Below the pieces are notes generated by a model that made no database searches, was not told where the DNA came from, and saw only the letters and a list, made by a program, of their open reading frames with translations. Both the position numbers and the translations under genes were made by a program. Positions 26,437-34,565 of a stretch of DNA of 64,000 nt are shown one piece after another; the stretch's first letter is position 1; each line of letters begins with the position of its first letter. Source of the stretch: Bradyrhizobium yuanmingense. GTDB taxonomy: Bacteria > Pseudomonadota > Alphaproteobacteria > Rhizobiales > Xanthobacteraceae. The stretch spans positions 124,001 through 188,000 of the forward strand of contig NZ_FMAE01000003.1 of NCBI RefSeq assembly GCF_900094575.1, read 5' to 3'.

Positions 26437-27102
26437 ATGGAAGAGCACTCTTTCGTCGTGCCTAAAGAGCGTGAGAGCAATCGCTCCGATACGCGCCCGT
26501 TGATTTGGTGGTTCGTCCTCGCCCTTATAGCGCTAGTTGCGTCGCAAGTTATGCGGCTGCATCAACATCAAGCGGCAAGTTGGCTTCTCTGGGACTATGT
26601 GGGTCGGATCACTGCTCTCACCATTTTGGCGGCAGTGCCTTCTGCTCGGATCGCTGCATTTCGAACAGGTGGACGTCAAATTTCACTTTTTGAGATTGTC
26701 CTTTGGATCGTCGGAATTTGCTTGCTAGATCGCTTTGTCCAGTTGCCGCAATCTTTCCTCAATGCGGCATTCCCTACAACCGTTCTCGGCGCATATCCGC
26801 ACCCGACCGGATGGCTAAAAGCGTTCGATCTTTTTTTTGGCTTAGCCTTGGTAGCTATCAGCGAAGAAGTCATATTTCGCCGATACATCCGGCTAGCATT
26901 CCGGCCTTATCTGGGTGACGGCATCTTTGCCGTTCTCACGACGTCAGTTTTGTTCGGCGCAATTCATTGGTGGGCCGGCCTTGGTAATGTCCTTTCTACG
27001 GCTACTGTTGGCCTTTTCCTCATGTTAATGCTGCGGCGGTCGGGTGTGCTATGGCCGGTGGCACTCGCGCATTACCTGCTAGATTTGATCAATTTCGCCT
27101 AA
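26437..27102 (+). CDS. CPBP-family intramembrane metalloprotease (CAAX protease/bacteriocin-processing type)
   Basis: A 221-residue polytopic membrane protein with the catalytic motifs in the expected order near the C-terminus: EEVIFRRY (EExxxR), then FGAIHWW, then a final AHYLLD. The family includes prenyl-protein CAAX proteases and bacteriocin self-immunity proteins; the bacterial role is often immunity or envelope processing. GC content is low here: 26 of the 60 bases at 26821-26880 are G or C. This suggests horizontal origin for the small-gene islet it belongs to. Confidence 0.9.
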   Translation: MEEHSFVVPKERESNRSDTRPLIWWFVLALIALVASQVMRLHQHQAASWLLWDYVGRITALTILAAVPSARIAAFRTGGRQISLFEIVLWIVGICLLDRFVQLPQSFLNAAFPTTVLGAYPHPTGWLKAFDLFFGLALVAISEEVIFRRYIRLAFRPYLGDGIFAVLTTSVLFGAIHWWAGLGNVLSTATVGLFLMLMLRRSGVLWPVALAHYLLDLINFA

Positions 27103-27365
27103 CGCGCCTTGCAGGTTCGGAAGTCATACGACTGCTCCTAGCCCGAAGGGGTCGACGCGATACCTCCGTCGGATGTCAGCTGCTCGGGGTGTAGCGGACC
27201 CGATATGCTCGACCTGAGTTCTTCCGGGCGTGACCCATTGCAGACATCGCCACCTTGCGGTCTTATCGCGTATTTGGAGAGATCATGCCCACCGCTTGGG
27301 CCGAACTGACGACTCTCTACGAGAGCATGAGATGAAGACGACTGGACTTTGAAAAGGCGGCAGCA
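27103..27365 (+). other. Non-coding stretch with a possible broken N-terminus of the YrhB-like gene
   Basis: This gap holds no complete gene. A 16-codon frame (27285-27335) has a GGAGAG before its ATG and ends overlapping another ATG at 27332. That second ATG reads only six codons before a stop, but one base removed near 27340 would join it to the following YrhB-like frame. The stretch may therefore be decayed coding sequence. Confidence 0.35.
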
Positions 27366-27659
27366 TTGGCAACGCTATGGGTCGAACTCACGTGCGAGGG
27401 GCAGGCTCGCATAGTGCGCGAATCTACAGTCGCAAAGCCTTACGGTTGGATATTCTTTTATGAAGCGAAACAGTTTCTGGATATCGGTGACGATTCGGCA
27501 GCACTTGTCGGAAACGCGCCCATCATTGTGGACAGGGATACGCTAGAACTTCGTATAGTCGGGGCTACGGCGTGGCCGCTAGAGCACCATCTGAACGAGT
27601 ACGAGAAAACGCTCGCTCTGGCCTCCCTTCAACGTGCGCCGCAACCTCCAACTTGGTAG
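27366..27659 (+). CDS. YrhB/Imm35-family putative immunity protein, 97 aa
   Basis: The central part, GWIFFYEAKQFLDIGDDSA, then LVGNAPIIVD and PLEHHLNEYE, matches E. coli YrhB and the Imm35 immunity family, which neutralises toxins of polymorphic toxin systems. The annotated start is a TTG with AAGGCGG upstream. Codons before it (LDFEKAAALATLW) still look like the family's first helix, so the true start may be upstream or lost to a frameshift. No cognate toxin gene is visible; it may be an orphan immunity gene. Confidence 0.7.
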   Translation: MATLWVELTCEGQARIVRESTVAKPYGWIFFYEAKQFLDIGDDSAALVGNAPIIVDRDTLELRIVGATAWPLEHHLNEYEKTLALASLQRAPQPPTW

Positions 27660-27785
27660 CCGAGATGACAACTATCGCATCAGTACGGCTGATGTCCGCT
27701 CCTGGCCCAAGTCGGACGCAAGTCGAGTTGCGGCAACGCGCTGCTATCAGGGGCGGAGCAGACTTCGGACGACGAGTAGCGCGAG

Positions 27786-28232
27786 CTAGCCGGTCGGCTG
27801 ACGTCCTGGCCGCGTCCAGGTCGCCCGCTCTGCGAACACCCGGCTGACCTCCGCCATGTGCTCGGTGCCCCACGTGCAGAGCGGCACCAGCGCTTCGGCG
27901 AGGCTCTGGCCCAAAGGCGTGAGACTGTAGTCCACCCGCGGCGGCACCTCCTTGTAGTCGGTCCGCTTCACCAGGCCATCGGCCTCCAGCTCCTTGAGCT
28001 GCTGGATCAGCACCTTGTCGCTGACGTCGCGTATGGCGCGCCGGAGCTCGCCGTAACGGGTCGGTCCGTCCTGGGCGACGAAGTACAGGATCAGCGGCTT
28101 CCACTTGCCTGAGACCACCCGCAAGGTCGCATCCAGGCCGCAGGTGAAGCCGGGCAGGTTCGGCGTGCAACGTTGGACGTCTGCTTGGGCTTGCGCCGGC
28201 GCGGAGATGAGGTCTGAACGATCTGACGACAT
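27786..28232 (-). CDS. HxlR-family transcriptional regulator
   Basis: A 148-residue winged-helix regulator. CGLDATLRVVSGKWKPLIL aligns with the family's C-P-V-E...GGKW start, so Cys31 sits where YodB- and HypR-type regulators have their redox- or electrophile-sensing cysteine. ISDK-like DVSDKVLIQQLKELEADGLV is the recognition region, and a conserved RVDYSLTPLGQSL wing follows. It is divergent from a short-chain dehydrogenase, the usual arrangement for control of a detoxifying reductase, and matching half-sites lie between them. Confidence 0.93.
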   Translation of the reverse strand: MSSDRSDLISAPAQAQADVQRCTPNLPGFTCGLDATLRVVSGKWKPLILYFVAQDGPTRYGELRRAIRDVSDKVLIQQLKELEADGLVKRTDYKEVPPRVDYSLTPLGQSLAEALVPLCTWGTEHMAEVSRVFAERATWTRPGRQPTG

Positions 28233-28238
28233 TTTTGG

Positions 28239-28278
28239 GTACTTACCAAAAGGTGCATACTTGTCGATAGGTGGGTAC
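28239..28278. promoter_or_regulatory. Candidate HxlR operator (inverted and direct half-sites)
   Basis: GTACTTACC (28239-28247) faces GGTGCATAC (28252-28260), and GGTGGGTAC (28270-28278) repeats the second half-site 18 bases on; the first and third match as inverted repeats in eight of nine positions. The GTAC-type ends resemble known HxlR/YodB boxes. They lie between the divergent regulator and dehydrogenase, 7 bases from the regulator's start codon. Confidence 0.55.
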
Positions 28279-28316
28279 GCCGCCAGCTCAGTGCAACCTC
28301 AATGAAGGAGCACATC

Positions 28317-29051
28317 ATGAGCAGACTAAAAGGCAAGACGGCGGTGGTGACGGGCGGTGGAACGGGCATCGGGCTCGGAGCCGCGAAACGGTTCGTCGAT
28401 GAGGGCGCATTCGTCTATCTGTTCGGGCGGCGGCAGGAGCCGCTCGACGCTGCGCTCGCGCAGCTGGGGTCCTCGGCGCGCGCCGTCGGGGGATCGGTCA
28501 CCGACTTGTCCGACCTGGACCGACTGTATGCGACGGTGAAAGCCGAACGCGGCAATGTCGACGTCCTGTTCGCCAATGCCGGGACCGGCGCGTTTGCGCC
28601 GCTCGGCCAGATCACGGTCGAGCATTACGATCAGATCTTCGACGTCAATGTGAAGGGGTTGGTGTTCACCGTGCAGAAAGCCCTGCCGTTGATGCGGAGG
28701 GGATCGTCGATCATCCTGACCGGCTCGAGCACGGGCGTGATGGGAACGCCGCAATTCAGCATCTACAGCGCGACCAAGGCCGCGATCCGCAATCTGGCGC
28801 GCAGCTGGGCGCTGGACCTGCGCGGCACCGGCATCCGCGTCAACGTTCTGTCGCCGGGGCCGACCAAGACGGAGCTGGCGCTGGAGGTCGTGGGCGAGGA
28901 AGCCTTCGATGCACTCGGCAGCGCGACGCCCATCGGGCGCGTCGCTGACCCCAGCGAGACCGGGGCAGTGGCCGCATTCCTGGCGTCCTCGGACAGCAGC
29001 TACATGACCGGCGGCGAGGTCTTTGTCGATGGAGGCTTGGCTCAAGTCTGA
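28317..29051 (+). CDS. SDR-family oxidoreductase
   Basis: A classical short-chain dehydrogenase/reductase of 244 residues. The cofactor site is TGGGTGIGLGAAKRF, the structural NAG motif is FANAGTGAF, the catalytic Ser lies in ILTGSSTG and the Tyr/Lys in YSATKAA. An Arg two residues after the Gly pair in LFGRRQEP suggests NADPH preference. The substrate is unknown. The ATG at 28317 has AAGGAG six bases upstream. It is divergent from the HxlR gene and probably repressed by it. A hairpin follows the stop. Confidence 0.93.
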   Translation: MSRLKGKTAVVTGGGTGIGLGAAKRFVDEGAFVYLFGRRQEPLDAALAQLGSSARAVGGSVTDLSDLDRLYATVKAERGNVDVLFANAGTGAFAPLGQITVEHYDQIFDVNVKGLVFTVQKALPLMRRGSSIILTGSSTGVMGTPQFSIYSATKAAIRNLARSWALDLRGTGIRVNVLSPGPTKTELALEVVGEEAFDALGSATPIGRVADPSETGAVAAFLASSDSSYMTGGEVFVDGGLAQV

Positions 29052-29068
29052 AGCCTTCGTCTGAGTGC

Positions 29069-29099
29069 GAGGGCTTTGGTCAATGGAATCGAAGCCCTC
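29069..29099 (+). terminator. Hairpin after the SDR gene
   Basis: GAGGGCTT and AAGCCCTC pair perfectly across 15 bases, starting 18 bases past the dehydrogenase stop. No run of T follows, so it is only a candidate terminator. Confidence 0.45.
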
Positions 29100-29165
29100 A
29101 TGCGCTGCGATGAGGATACGATTAGAGCGAAATGGCTTTAGGTTGAATTGATCGGTGGGGCTCGT

Positions 29166-29340
29166 TCACCTCTCCCGCTTGCGGAGAGGCATAGGCGGCC
29201 TCTGGCCGCCGTTCTCTAAGACGCCGATGCTTCGCATCGGCTATGGCGCCGGGTGAGGGCTTTGTCCTCTTGGGGATTGTCCCATTGCGGAAGCACCCTC
29301 TCCCGACTCGCTCCCGCAAGCCTGCGGGAGAGAGGGCACC
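29166..29340. repeat. Palindromic intergenic repeat (CTCTCCCGC...GGGAGAGAGGG type)
   Basis: The left part contains CTCTCCCGCTTGCGGAGAGG, a hairpin in itself. A middle part holds GGCGGCCTCTGGCCGCC and CCGATGCTTCGCATCGG hairpins, and the right end has CTCCCGCAAGCCTGCGGGAG followed by AGAGGG. The same kind of element, containing GGTGAGGGCT, recurs at 43641-43790. Such modules are frequent between Bradyrhizobium genes. Confidence 0.7.
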
Positions 29341-29462
29341 TCTGTTGTTGCAGCGATCAAGCACTCGGCGAGCCATACGTGATGCCGCGGTCCGATCAGA
29401 TGCGTCATGAGAAAGCTCCCCGCATCATCTTCGGTGGCGCCCACGCAGAGCCCGCCGTTGCG

Positions 29463-31994
29463 TCATACTATTGCGTGGTCCCATCCGCCGTAATGCGCGG
29501 CGCTACGGGTGCCGCGTGGCAGGCTCAGCCCGATGAGGAGGACACCGGTTGCAACGTTGGCTATCGTCGCGATTGTCGTGGCGCCGTCGAGGACAAAGGG
29601 GGAGATTGCCACCCATGCTCCGAGCGCGACGTTGGCGAACCGCGCGGCACGCGCCACCTCCGCCATCGCCGTAACGGCGACGAGGATGACAAGGCAGCCG
29701 GTGATATGGTCGCTGAAATAGAGGATCGGGCTCGTGCCGAAGGCAAGCGGCGTGATCATCAGCAGCATTCCAAGGAAAGAGCTCGCGACCAGCGTCCAGG
29801 GAAAATTGACGCCGCCGGTGACGATATCGCGCAGCACCGCCGATAACGGGCGGTCGAGATCGGGCGTCGGCGCCTGCTTCTCGGAGAGCGCCGGGCCACC
29901 GCGCCAGAAAGTGCGCCAGAACGGCTGGCCCGCCTGCTTCGCGCCCCAAAGATACTGACAGCTCGCCAGTACCTCATCTATCGAATAGGGGATGAGCACT
30001 ATCGTGATCGCGGCCTGGATGATGCAGAGCGTACACAGTGCACCGATCAAAGGGGGCTGGATAATGATGAAGCTGACGCTCACGAGCCCGAGCGGGATAA
30101 CCAGTAGGCCGAACAGAATCACCATCCATGGCATTGTGCGCCAGCGGCGACGGTCGCCGATCGCGCCTGCCAGGGCATCTAGCGCGTAGGCGAAGGCGCC
30201 AAACCCGGCATCGGCGACCGGAAAGCCCTTCGAGACCCAGGAGGTCACCACCGCCTCGCTGCCATTGGCGACCGCTGCATCACCTGGGCCGAAGAAAGGA
30301 TCCCACAAGCCGTCGATATGACCGAGTTGATAGGCGGCGAGATAGCGCGAGACGAACAGGCCGACAAAGGCCAGAGCAATGATGTGGAGGCGCTGGCTGA
30401 ATGTGGATGGCGAGTAGGTCCAGCCGAGGGGGCGATCATCGTCGGCGGCGAGGGCTTGGCGGCTGATGCCCGGTGTTGGAGGAACCATCACCGCGAGCGT
30501 CACGATCAGCATGCCAGCAAGCGTATCGGTGGCGTAGGCTCCAGCGCTCGTGGTCCAGAACACGAGAGGTGCGAACATGACCCATATGCCGACGGCAGCG
30601 GTGAGCCACTGCAACCAGCGCCAGCGCCGACGCATGCCGATGAGTGCGAACGCGACGACAAGAATGCCGGACACGATCTCGCTGATGCCGAGCCTGCCGT
30701 CACGTGTCTCGGGCGAAGCGATCTCATGTCCCAGCGCCGGTGGAATTGGCGCCGCGGATGGATCGAAGAGACCAAGCGTGACAGGCGAGGCGACGAGCCA
30801 CAGTCCAATCGCTGCATTGGTCAGCGGCGCCCAGAGCGTGCGCGCCCGATGCCGTTCCGTCTCGGCCTCAACCTCATCTTTCGAAGGCTCCACCGATTGC
30901 CGCAGTCTCTCCGCGGCCTGGTCGAGCTCGGGTTCGGAAGCGGCGACCGTCGCAGGATGAAGTTTGTTCGTCTCGTACCAGTCCGTCGGGTCGACCTTAA
31001 GCCGCCGGATCATTTCGGGCAGCGTGGCGGTCAGACTGTGTCGGGGTTTCCACCCCAAGAGGCTCCTCGCTCGCGAAGTATCGATCTCATAATGGTCGTC
31101 GGCATTCTCGATCATCCACGACTTGATGTCGGTATCCTGATCGAGAACCTTCTCCTGCATCCAAGTGCCGAGCTTCGTCATCTCTTTCGGGAGGGACATC
31201 GTCCGCCATCTCTCCCCATGCACAAGCTGGCCAATCCGCCTCTGCATCTCGTCGTAACTCGGCGTTTCCTCTTCGCCAATGAGCAGTGTCGTTTCATCAG
31301 CAAGATCATTGCGTCGATCGACCACGCGTACCACGGCCTCGACGAGGTCGTTCTTGTGGAGATAGGGCTGGCCAGTGGTGATGTCGCCGGTGAAGAGATA
31401 AGCGGTCGGCAAGCGCTCGAAGATGCGGGCGATCTGCTGCGCGATGAATGCCGCACGGCAATCCTCGTCATAGACACCTGCAAGCCTCAGGATCGCGACC
31501 TTGATGTTGCCATGCTCGTTCAGGATCAGGGTCTCGGTCTTCGCCTTTGACTGCGGATAGGCCCAAGCTGGTTCGATCGGCGAATCTTCATCGATCTTTC
31601 TTCCCTTTGCCGAGCTAGGAGCATGCACGAGCAGCGTGCTCGAGAAGACGAACTGCTCCGTGTCGAATGCCTGAAGGGCCGCCAGCAGTCGGCGCGTTCC
31701 CTGAACGGTGACGGCATCGTATCTCGGGTTGTCCTCGCCGGTCGTGTCGTAATAGGCGGCAAGGTGAATGACCGAGGCGATCCGACGGCCTGTTCGCGCA
31801 CGAACCTGGTCCAGCGCCTTCGCCACGATTGCATCCGAGGTGAGGTCGATCTCAATCGTCTCGATGCCGGACAACGGCTTCTTAGGGCGGCTGACATCGA
31901 GGCCGATGACCTGGTAACGATCCATCAAGCCGCGCGCGATCGCCTGGCCGAGAAAGCCGCTGCTGCCGGTGATCAGGACGGTGGGGCGAGACAT
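29463..31994 (-). CDS. Fusion: NAD-dependent epimerase-like domain + SPW repeats + VKOR-like membrane domain
   Basis: An 843-residue protein. Residues 1 to about 330 are an extended SDR with TGSSGFLGQAIARGL for NAD binding, SSTLLVHAP for the Ser region and YPQSKAK for Tyr/Lys. After a short linker come membrane segments of the SPW type (IGLWLVASPVTLGLFD), then a vitamin K epoxide reductase-like bundle with DGLWDPFFG, FPVADAGFGAFAYALDA and the redox motif ALCTLC, and finally another SPW segment (LGAWVAISPFVLDG). The paired loop cysteines of classical VKOR are absent. I infer a membrane-anchored redox or sugar-modifying enzyme; the substrate is unknown. Confidence 0.85.
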   Translation of the reverse strand: MSRPTVLITGSSGFLGQAIARGLMDRYQVIGLDVSRPKKPLSGIETIEIDLTSDAIVAKALDQVRARTGRRIASVIHLAAYYDTTGEDNPRYDAVTVQGTRRLLAALQAFDTEQFVFSSTLLVHAPSSAKGRKIDEDSPIEPAWAYPQSKAKTETLILNEHGNIKVAILRLAGVYDEDCRAAFIAQQIARIFERLPTAYLFTGDITTGQPYLHKNDLVEAVVRVVDRRNDLADETTLLIGEEETPSYDEMQRRIGQLVHGERWRTMSLPKEMTKLGTWMQEKVLDQDTDIKSWMIENADDHYEIDTSRARSLLGWKPRHSLTATLPEMIRRLKVDPTDWYETNKLHPATVAASEPELDQAAERLRQSVEPSKDEVEAETERHRARTLWAPLTNAAIGLWLVASPVTLGLFDPSAAPIPPALGHEIASPETRDGRLGISEIVSGILVVAFALIGMRRRWRWLQWLTAAVGIWVMFAPLVFWTTSAGAYATDTLAGMLIVTLAVMVPPTPGISRQALAADDDRPLGWTYSPSTFSQRLHIIALAFVGLFVSRYLAAYQLGHIDGLWDPFFGPGDAAVANGSEAVVTSWVSKGFPVADAGFGAFAYALDALAGAIGDRRRWRTMPWMVILFGLLVIPLGLVSVSFIIIQPPLIGALCTLCIIQAAITIVLIPYSIDEVLASCQYLWGAKQAGQPFWRTFWRGGPALSEKQAPTPDLDRPLSAVLRDIVTGGVNFPWTLVASSFLGMLLMITPLAFGTSPILYFSDHITGCLVILVAVTAMAEVARAARFANVALGAWVAISPFVLDGATTIATIANVATGVLLIGLSLPRGTRSAAHYGGWDHAIV

Positions 31995-32394
31995 GGCATT
32001 CGCTGCTCAACGTGTCTTAGCGAACGACCCGGGTACCCGAAAGTTTCCCTCCAACCTGCTTTTGCGTCCTGGATCGCCGGAGTATCACGCGCCCCATCCA
32101 CCTACTTCGACGCCGCTGGTGAGCAGCCCAAGCTTGAATCGGGTGGAATCACACAACGTCGTGAGGTCGATGTGGACCGCGGCCCGGCCGCCAGCCTGAA
32201 AGAACTGTGGGTACGATGTCGGTCGCTCTGACGTACCCAGAGGATCCGGAGCAGGCGGCGCGCGTCGTGTTCGAGGTACTCTACGCGCCGTCCGAATCCG
32301 GACCAGAGATGGAAGGGATACGTTAGGCAGGGCCAGCCGAGATGTACCCCGTGGCCAAACCTAGTTGCATGCCGGTTTCATGGAAGCGGATCGT
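31995..32394. other. Intergenic region (400 bases)
   Basis: This gap lies between two minus-strand genes, after the amidohydrolase stop and before the fusion-gene start, and probably contains the promoter of the fusion gene. One 7-base perfect inverted repeat with a 16-base spacer (GGGTACG...CGTACCC, 32209-32238) is present. A 36-codon frame starting at 32216 lacks a ribosome-binding site. I see no convincing gene. Confidence 0.45.
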
Positions 32395-33279
32395 CTAGAT
32401 CCCCAGCAGCTTGCGCGCGTTCGCCTTCAACACCTTCGGCCGGATTTCGTCGCGGATCTCGATCTTGGCGAAATCGGACAGCCAGCGGTCCGGCGTGATC
32501 ACCGGCCAGTCCGAGCCGAACAGCATCTTGTCCTGGAGAATCGAGTTGATGTAGCGCACCAGGATCGGCGGGAAATACTTTGGCGACCAGCCCGACAGGT
32601 CGATGTAGACGTTCGGCTTGTGGGTCGCGACCGAGAGCGCCTCTTCCTGCCAGGGGAAGGAAGGGTGGGCGAGGATGATCTTGAGGTCGGGGAAATCGGC
32701 CGCGACGTCGTCCATGTACATCGGGTTGGAATATTTCAGCCGCATGCCCATGCCGCCGGGCATGCCGGAGCCGACGCCGGTCTGGCCGGTGTGGAACAGC
32801 GCGATCGCGCCGCCATTGTTGATCTCCTCATAGAGCGGATAGGCCATGCGGTCGTTGGCGTAGAAGCCCTGCATGGTCGGATGGAATTTGAAGCCGCGTA
32901 CGCCGTATTCCTCGATCAGCTTGCGCGCCTCGCGGGCCCCGAGCTTGCCCTTGTGCGGGTCGATCGAGACGAAGGGGATGAGCACGTCGAGATGCTCGGA
33001 GGCGATCTCCAGCATCTCCTCGTTCTTGTAGCGGCGGAAGCCGGTCTCGCGCTCGGCATCAACAGGGAAGATCACCGCGGCGATGTTCTTGGAGCGGTAA
33101 TAGGCCGCGGTCTCCGGCACGGTCGGCGGATGCTTGTGCGGCGACTTGAAATACTCCGCCATCTGCGCCTGGAAATCGTCATAGCCGTCGTCGGGATGGG
33201 TGCCGCAGGGCTCCTCGGCATGGGTGTGGATGTCGATGGCGACGACTTTGTCGATATCAGGCAGCTTCAGCTTCGGCAT
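32395..33279 (-). CDS. Amidohydrolase-2 family metal-dependent hydrolase/decarboxylase
   Basis: A TIM-barrel enzyme of 294 residues in the ACMSD-related amidohydrolase group. The metal ligands are readable in order: HTH in DIHTHAEEP, His in ALFHTGQTG, His in ILAHPSFPWQ and Asp in LFGSDWP. These enzymes decarboxylate or hydrolyse aromatic-derived acids. A GGGAGGA precedes the ATG. Two nested palindromes lie 19-55 bases upstream, so the gene is probably under a dedicated, perhaps GntR-type, regulator that is not encoded next to it. Confidence 0.92.
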   Translation of the reverse strand: MPKLKLPDIDKVVAIDIHTHAEEPCGTHPDDGYDDFQAQMAEYFKSPHKHPPTVPETAAYYRSKNIAAVIFPVDAERETGFRRYKNEEMLEIASEHLDVLIPFVSIDPHKGKLGAREARKLIEEYGVRGFKFHPTMQGFYANDRMAYPLYEEINNGGAIALFHTGQTGVGSGMPGGMGMRLKYSNPMYMDDVAADFPDLKIILAHPSFPWQEEALSVATHKPNVYIDLSGWSPKYFPPILVRYINSILQDKMLFGSDWPVITPDRWLSDFAKIEIRDEIRPKVLKANARKLLGI

Positions 33280-33297
33280 GGGTGTCCTCCCGACGGG

Positions 33298-33334
33298 TTG
33301 CCGAATTGATTATAGGATATAACGAATTTGGCAA
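33298..33334 (-). promoter_or_regulatory. Nested palindromes upstream of the amidohydrolase gene
   Basis: The outer arms are TTGCCGAATT (33298-33307) and AATTTGGCAA (33325-33334), complementary in nine of ten positions. Inside is a perfect TTATA-GGA-TATAA (33310-33322). The AT-rich inner part could also supply a -10 region. The arrangement looks like an operator overlapping a promoter. Confidence 0.5.
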
Positions 33335-33474
33335 GGCGCTGGTGGCGGCGAAAGCGCAGGTAGCGACTGTCTTTGCCGGGCCTGACCTCCAATGCGCCGG
33401 ATCGGGCCGATCCGGCCGCTTCTAGCATGGGGTTGTTTTCGCGGTTTTGCTCGTTGGGAGCCGGGCAGTTAACA

Positions 33475-33503
33475 TTGACATGACCTCCCGCCATGCCTTA
33501 AGA
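33475..33503 (+). promoter_or_regulatory. Candidate rpmJ promoter
   Basis: A perfect TTGACA -35 element, a 17-base spacer and TTAAGA as a poor -10. It would give a leader of roughly 105 bases before rpmJ. The perfect -35 and ideal spacing are the only support. Confidence 0.35.
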
Positions 33504-33617
33504 ACCGCTCCGTCCCGGGCGGTCGGTCCGCCAGCGGGAAAAATCTCATTTTGCCACATTCGCGCGTGCCGAAACGGTAGTGCCGAACACGGCCTTTCGA
33601 ACGTTCAGGATTCTGCC

Positions 33618-33743
33618 ATGAAGGTCCGTAACTCGCTGAAATCGCTGCGCGGTCGCCATCGCGCCAACCGCCTGGTCCGCCGCAAGGGCCGGGTCTATGT
33701 GATCAACAAGGTGCAGCGCCGCTTCAAGGCGCGCCAGGGCTGA
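33618..33743 (+). CDS. rpmJ: 50S ribosomal protein L36
   Basis: A 41-residue, very basic protein: [14 protein letters not shown]..., then [16 protein letters not shown]. It is the cysteine-free form of L36, lacking the zinc-ribbon cysteines of the 37-residue version, as is usual in alphaproteobacteria. It binds 23S rRNA in the large subunit. It stands alone here, away from the main ribosomal protein operons. Confidence 0.97.
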   Translation: MKVRNSLKSLRGRHRANRLVRRKGRVYVINKVQRRFKARQG

Positions 33744-33863
33744 TCTGAGCGGCTGATCACGCCCTGCCGGGCGCCTTCGCGCGCTCCGCAAGATCACGGT
33801 CTCACACGAGTTTGACGCCGCCTTTGCTTTGCAAGGGTGGCTTTGCGCGTTTAGACTTCCACC

Positions 33864-34499
33864 ATGGCAGTGAGATTTCGTTTCGCGCGCACCCTGTGTC
33901 TGGCCCTCGTGCTGGGAACCGCCGGCCTTGCGCCGGCCGCCCTGGCCCAGCAGGTCGAGCCGCCCGGCAAGCAGAAGAAGCTGCCGGAGGCGCCGTCGAA
34001 GCTGCCGAAGGTCGACCGCAGCAAGAATCTCGATTTCCTGTTCGGCGCGCTGAAGGCGGCGCCCGACGAGGCCAGCGCCAAGCATGTCGAGGCGCGGATC
34101 TGGGCGATCTGGCTGCAGACCCCGAGCGACACCGCCGCGCTCCTGATGTCGCGCGCCAAGACCGCCGTCGATGCGAAGAAGATCGACGTCGCGATCAAGC
34201 TCCTGGATTCGATCATCAAGCTCAGGCCCGATTACATCGAAGCCTGGAACCGGCGTGCGACGCTCTATTACCTGCAGAACGATTATGGCCGCTCGCTCGC
34301 GGACATTCAGCAAGTGCTGATCCGGGAGCCCCGCCATTTCGGCGCGCTCGCCGGCCTCGGCATGATCATGCAGGAGGTCGGGGACGAGAGGCGCGCGCTC
34401 GAGGCCTACCGCAAGGCGCTCGCCGTCAATCCGCACCTGGAAAAGATCCCCGACCAGGTCAAGGCGCTGACCGAAAAGGTCGAAGGCCGCGACATCTAG
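33864..34499 (+). CDS. TPR-repeat exported protein, 211 aa
   Basis: A signal peptide (LCLALVLGTAGLAPAALA) is followed by a Pro/Lys linker, then three or so tetratricopeptide repeats in the C-terminal half, for example IEAWNRRATLYYLQNDYGRSLADIQ with the typical W/L/G/Y/A/P spacing. TPR proteins act as scaffolds; the partner is not known. A short-repeat stretch and a small secreted-protein gene follow. Confidence 0.85.
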   Translation: MAVRFRFARTLCLALVLGTAGLAPAALAQQVEPPGKQKKLPEAPSKLPKVDRSKNLDFLFGALKAAPDEASAKHVEARIWAIWLQTPSDTAALLMSRAKTAVDAKKIDVAIKLLDSIIKLRPDYIEAWNRRATLYYLQNDYGRSLADIQQVLIREPRHFGALAGLGMIMQEVGDERRALEAYRKALAVNPHLEKIPDQVKALTEKVEGRDI

Positions 34500-34565
34500 C
34501 TATAACTCGATCATATCTTGAGCGATCGCGGCCGCCGCGGATTAACCACGATCCGAGCCGGGACG

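Larger units (their letters stand above)
29052..29462. other. Intergenic region made of repeats (411 bases)
   Basis: Between the dehydrogenase and the convergent fusion gene lie a hairpin, a GATTAGAGCGAAATGG...GATC stretch near 29120-29152 that resembles another common Bradyrhizobium intergenic motif, and a longer palindromic repeat. Open frames across it are only readings of the repeat. I see no gene here. Confidence 0.6.
33280..33617. other. Divergent intergenic region between amidohydrolase and rpmJ (338 bases)
   Basis: The left end holds the nested palindromes. The right part should contain the rpmJ promoter: a TTGACA at 33475-33480 is followed after 17 bases by TTAAGA, a weak -10. No gene was seen; open frames here are low quality. 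Confidence 0.45.

Noticed and set aside
29122..29376. 84-codon minus-strand frame
   Set aside because: It is a reading of the palindromic intergenic repeat, not a protein-like sequence.
32216..32326. 36-codon plus-strand frame in the gap before the amidohydrolase gene
   Set aside because: There is no ribosome-binding site, and the length and composition give no support.
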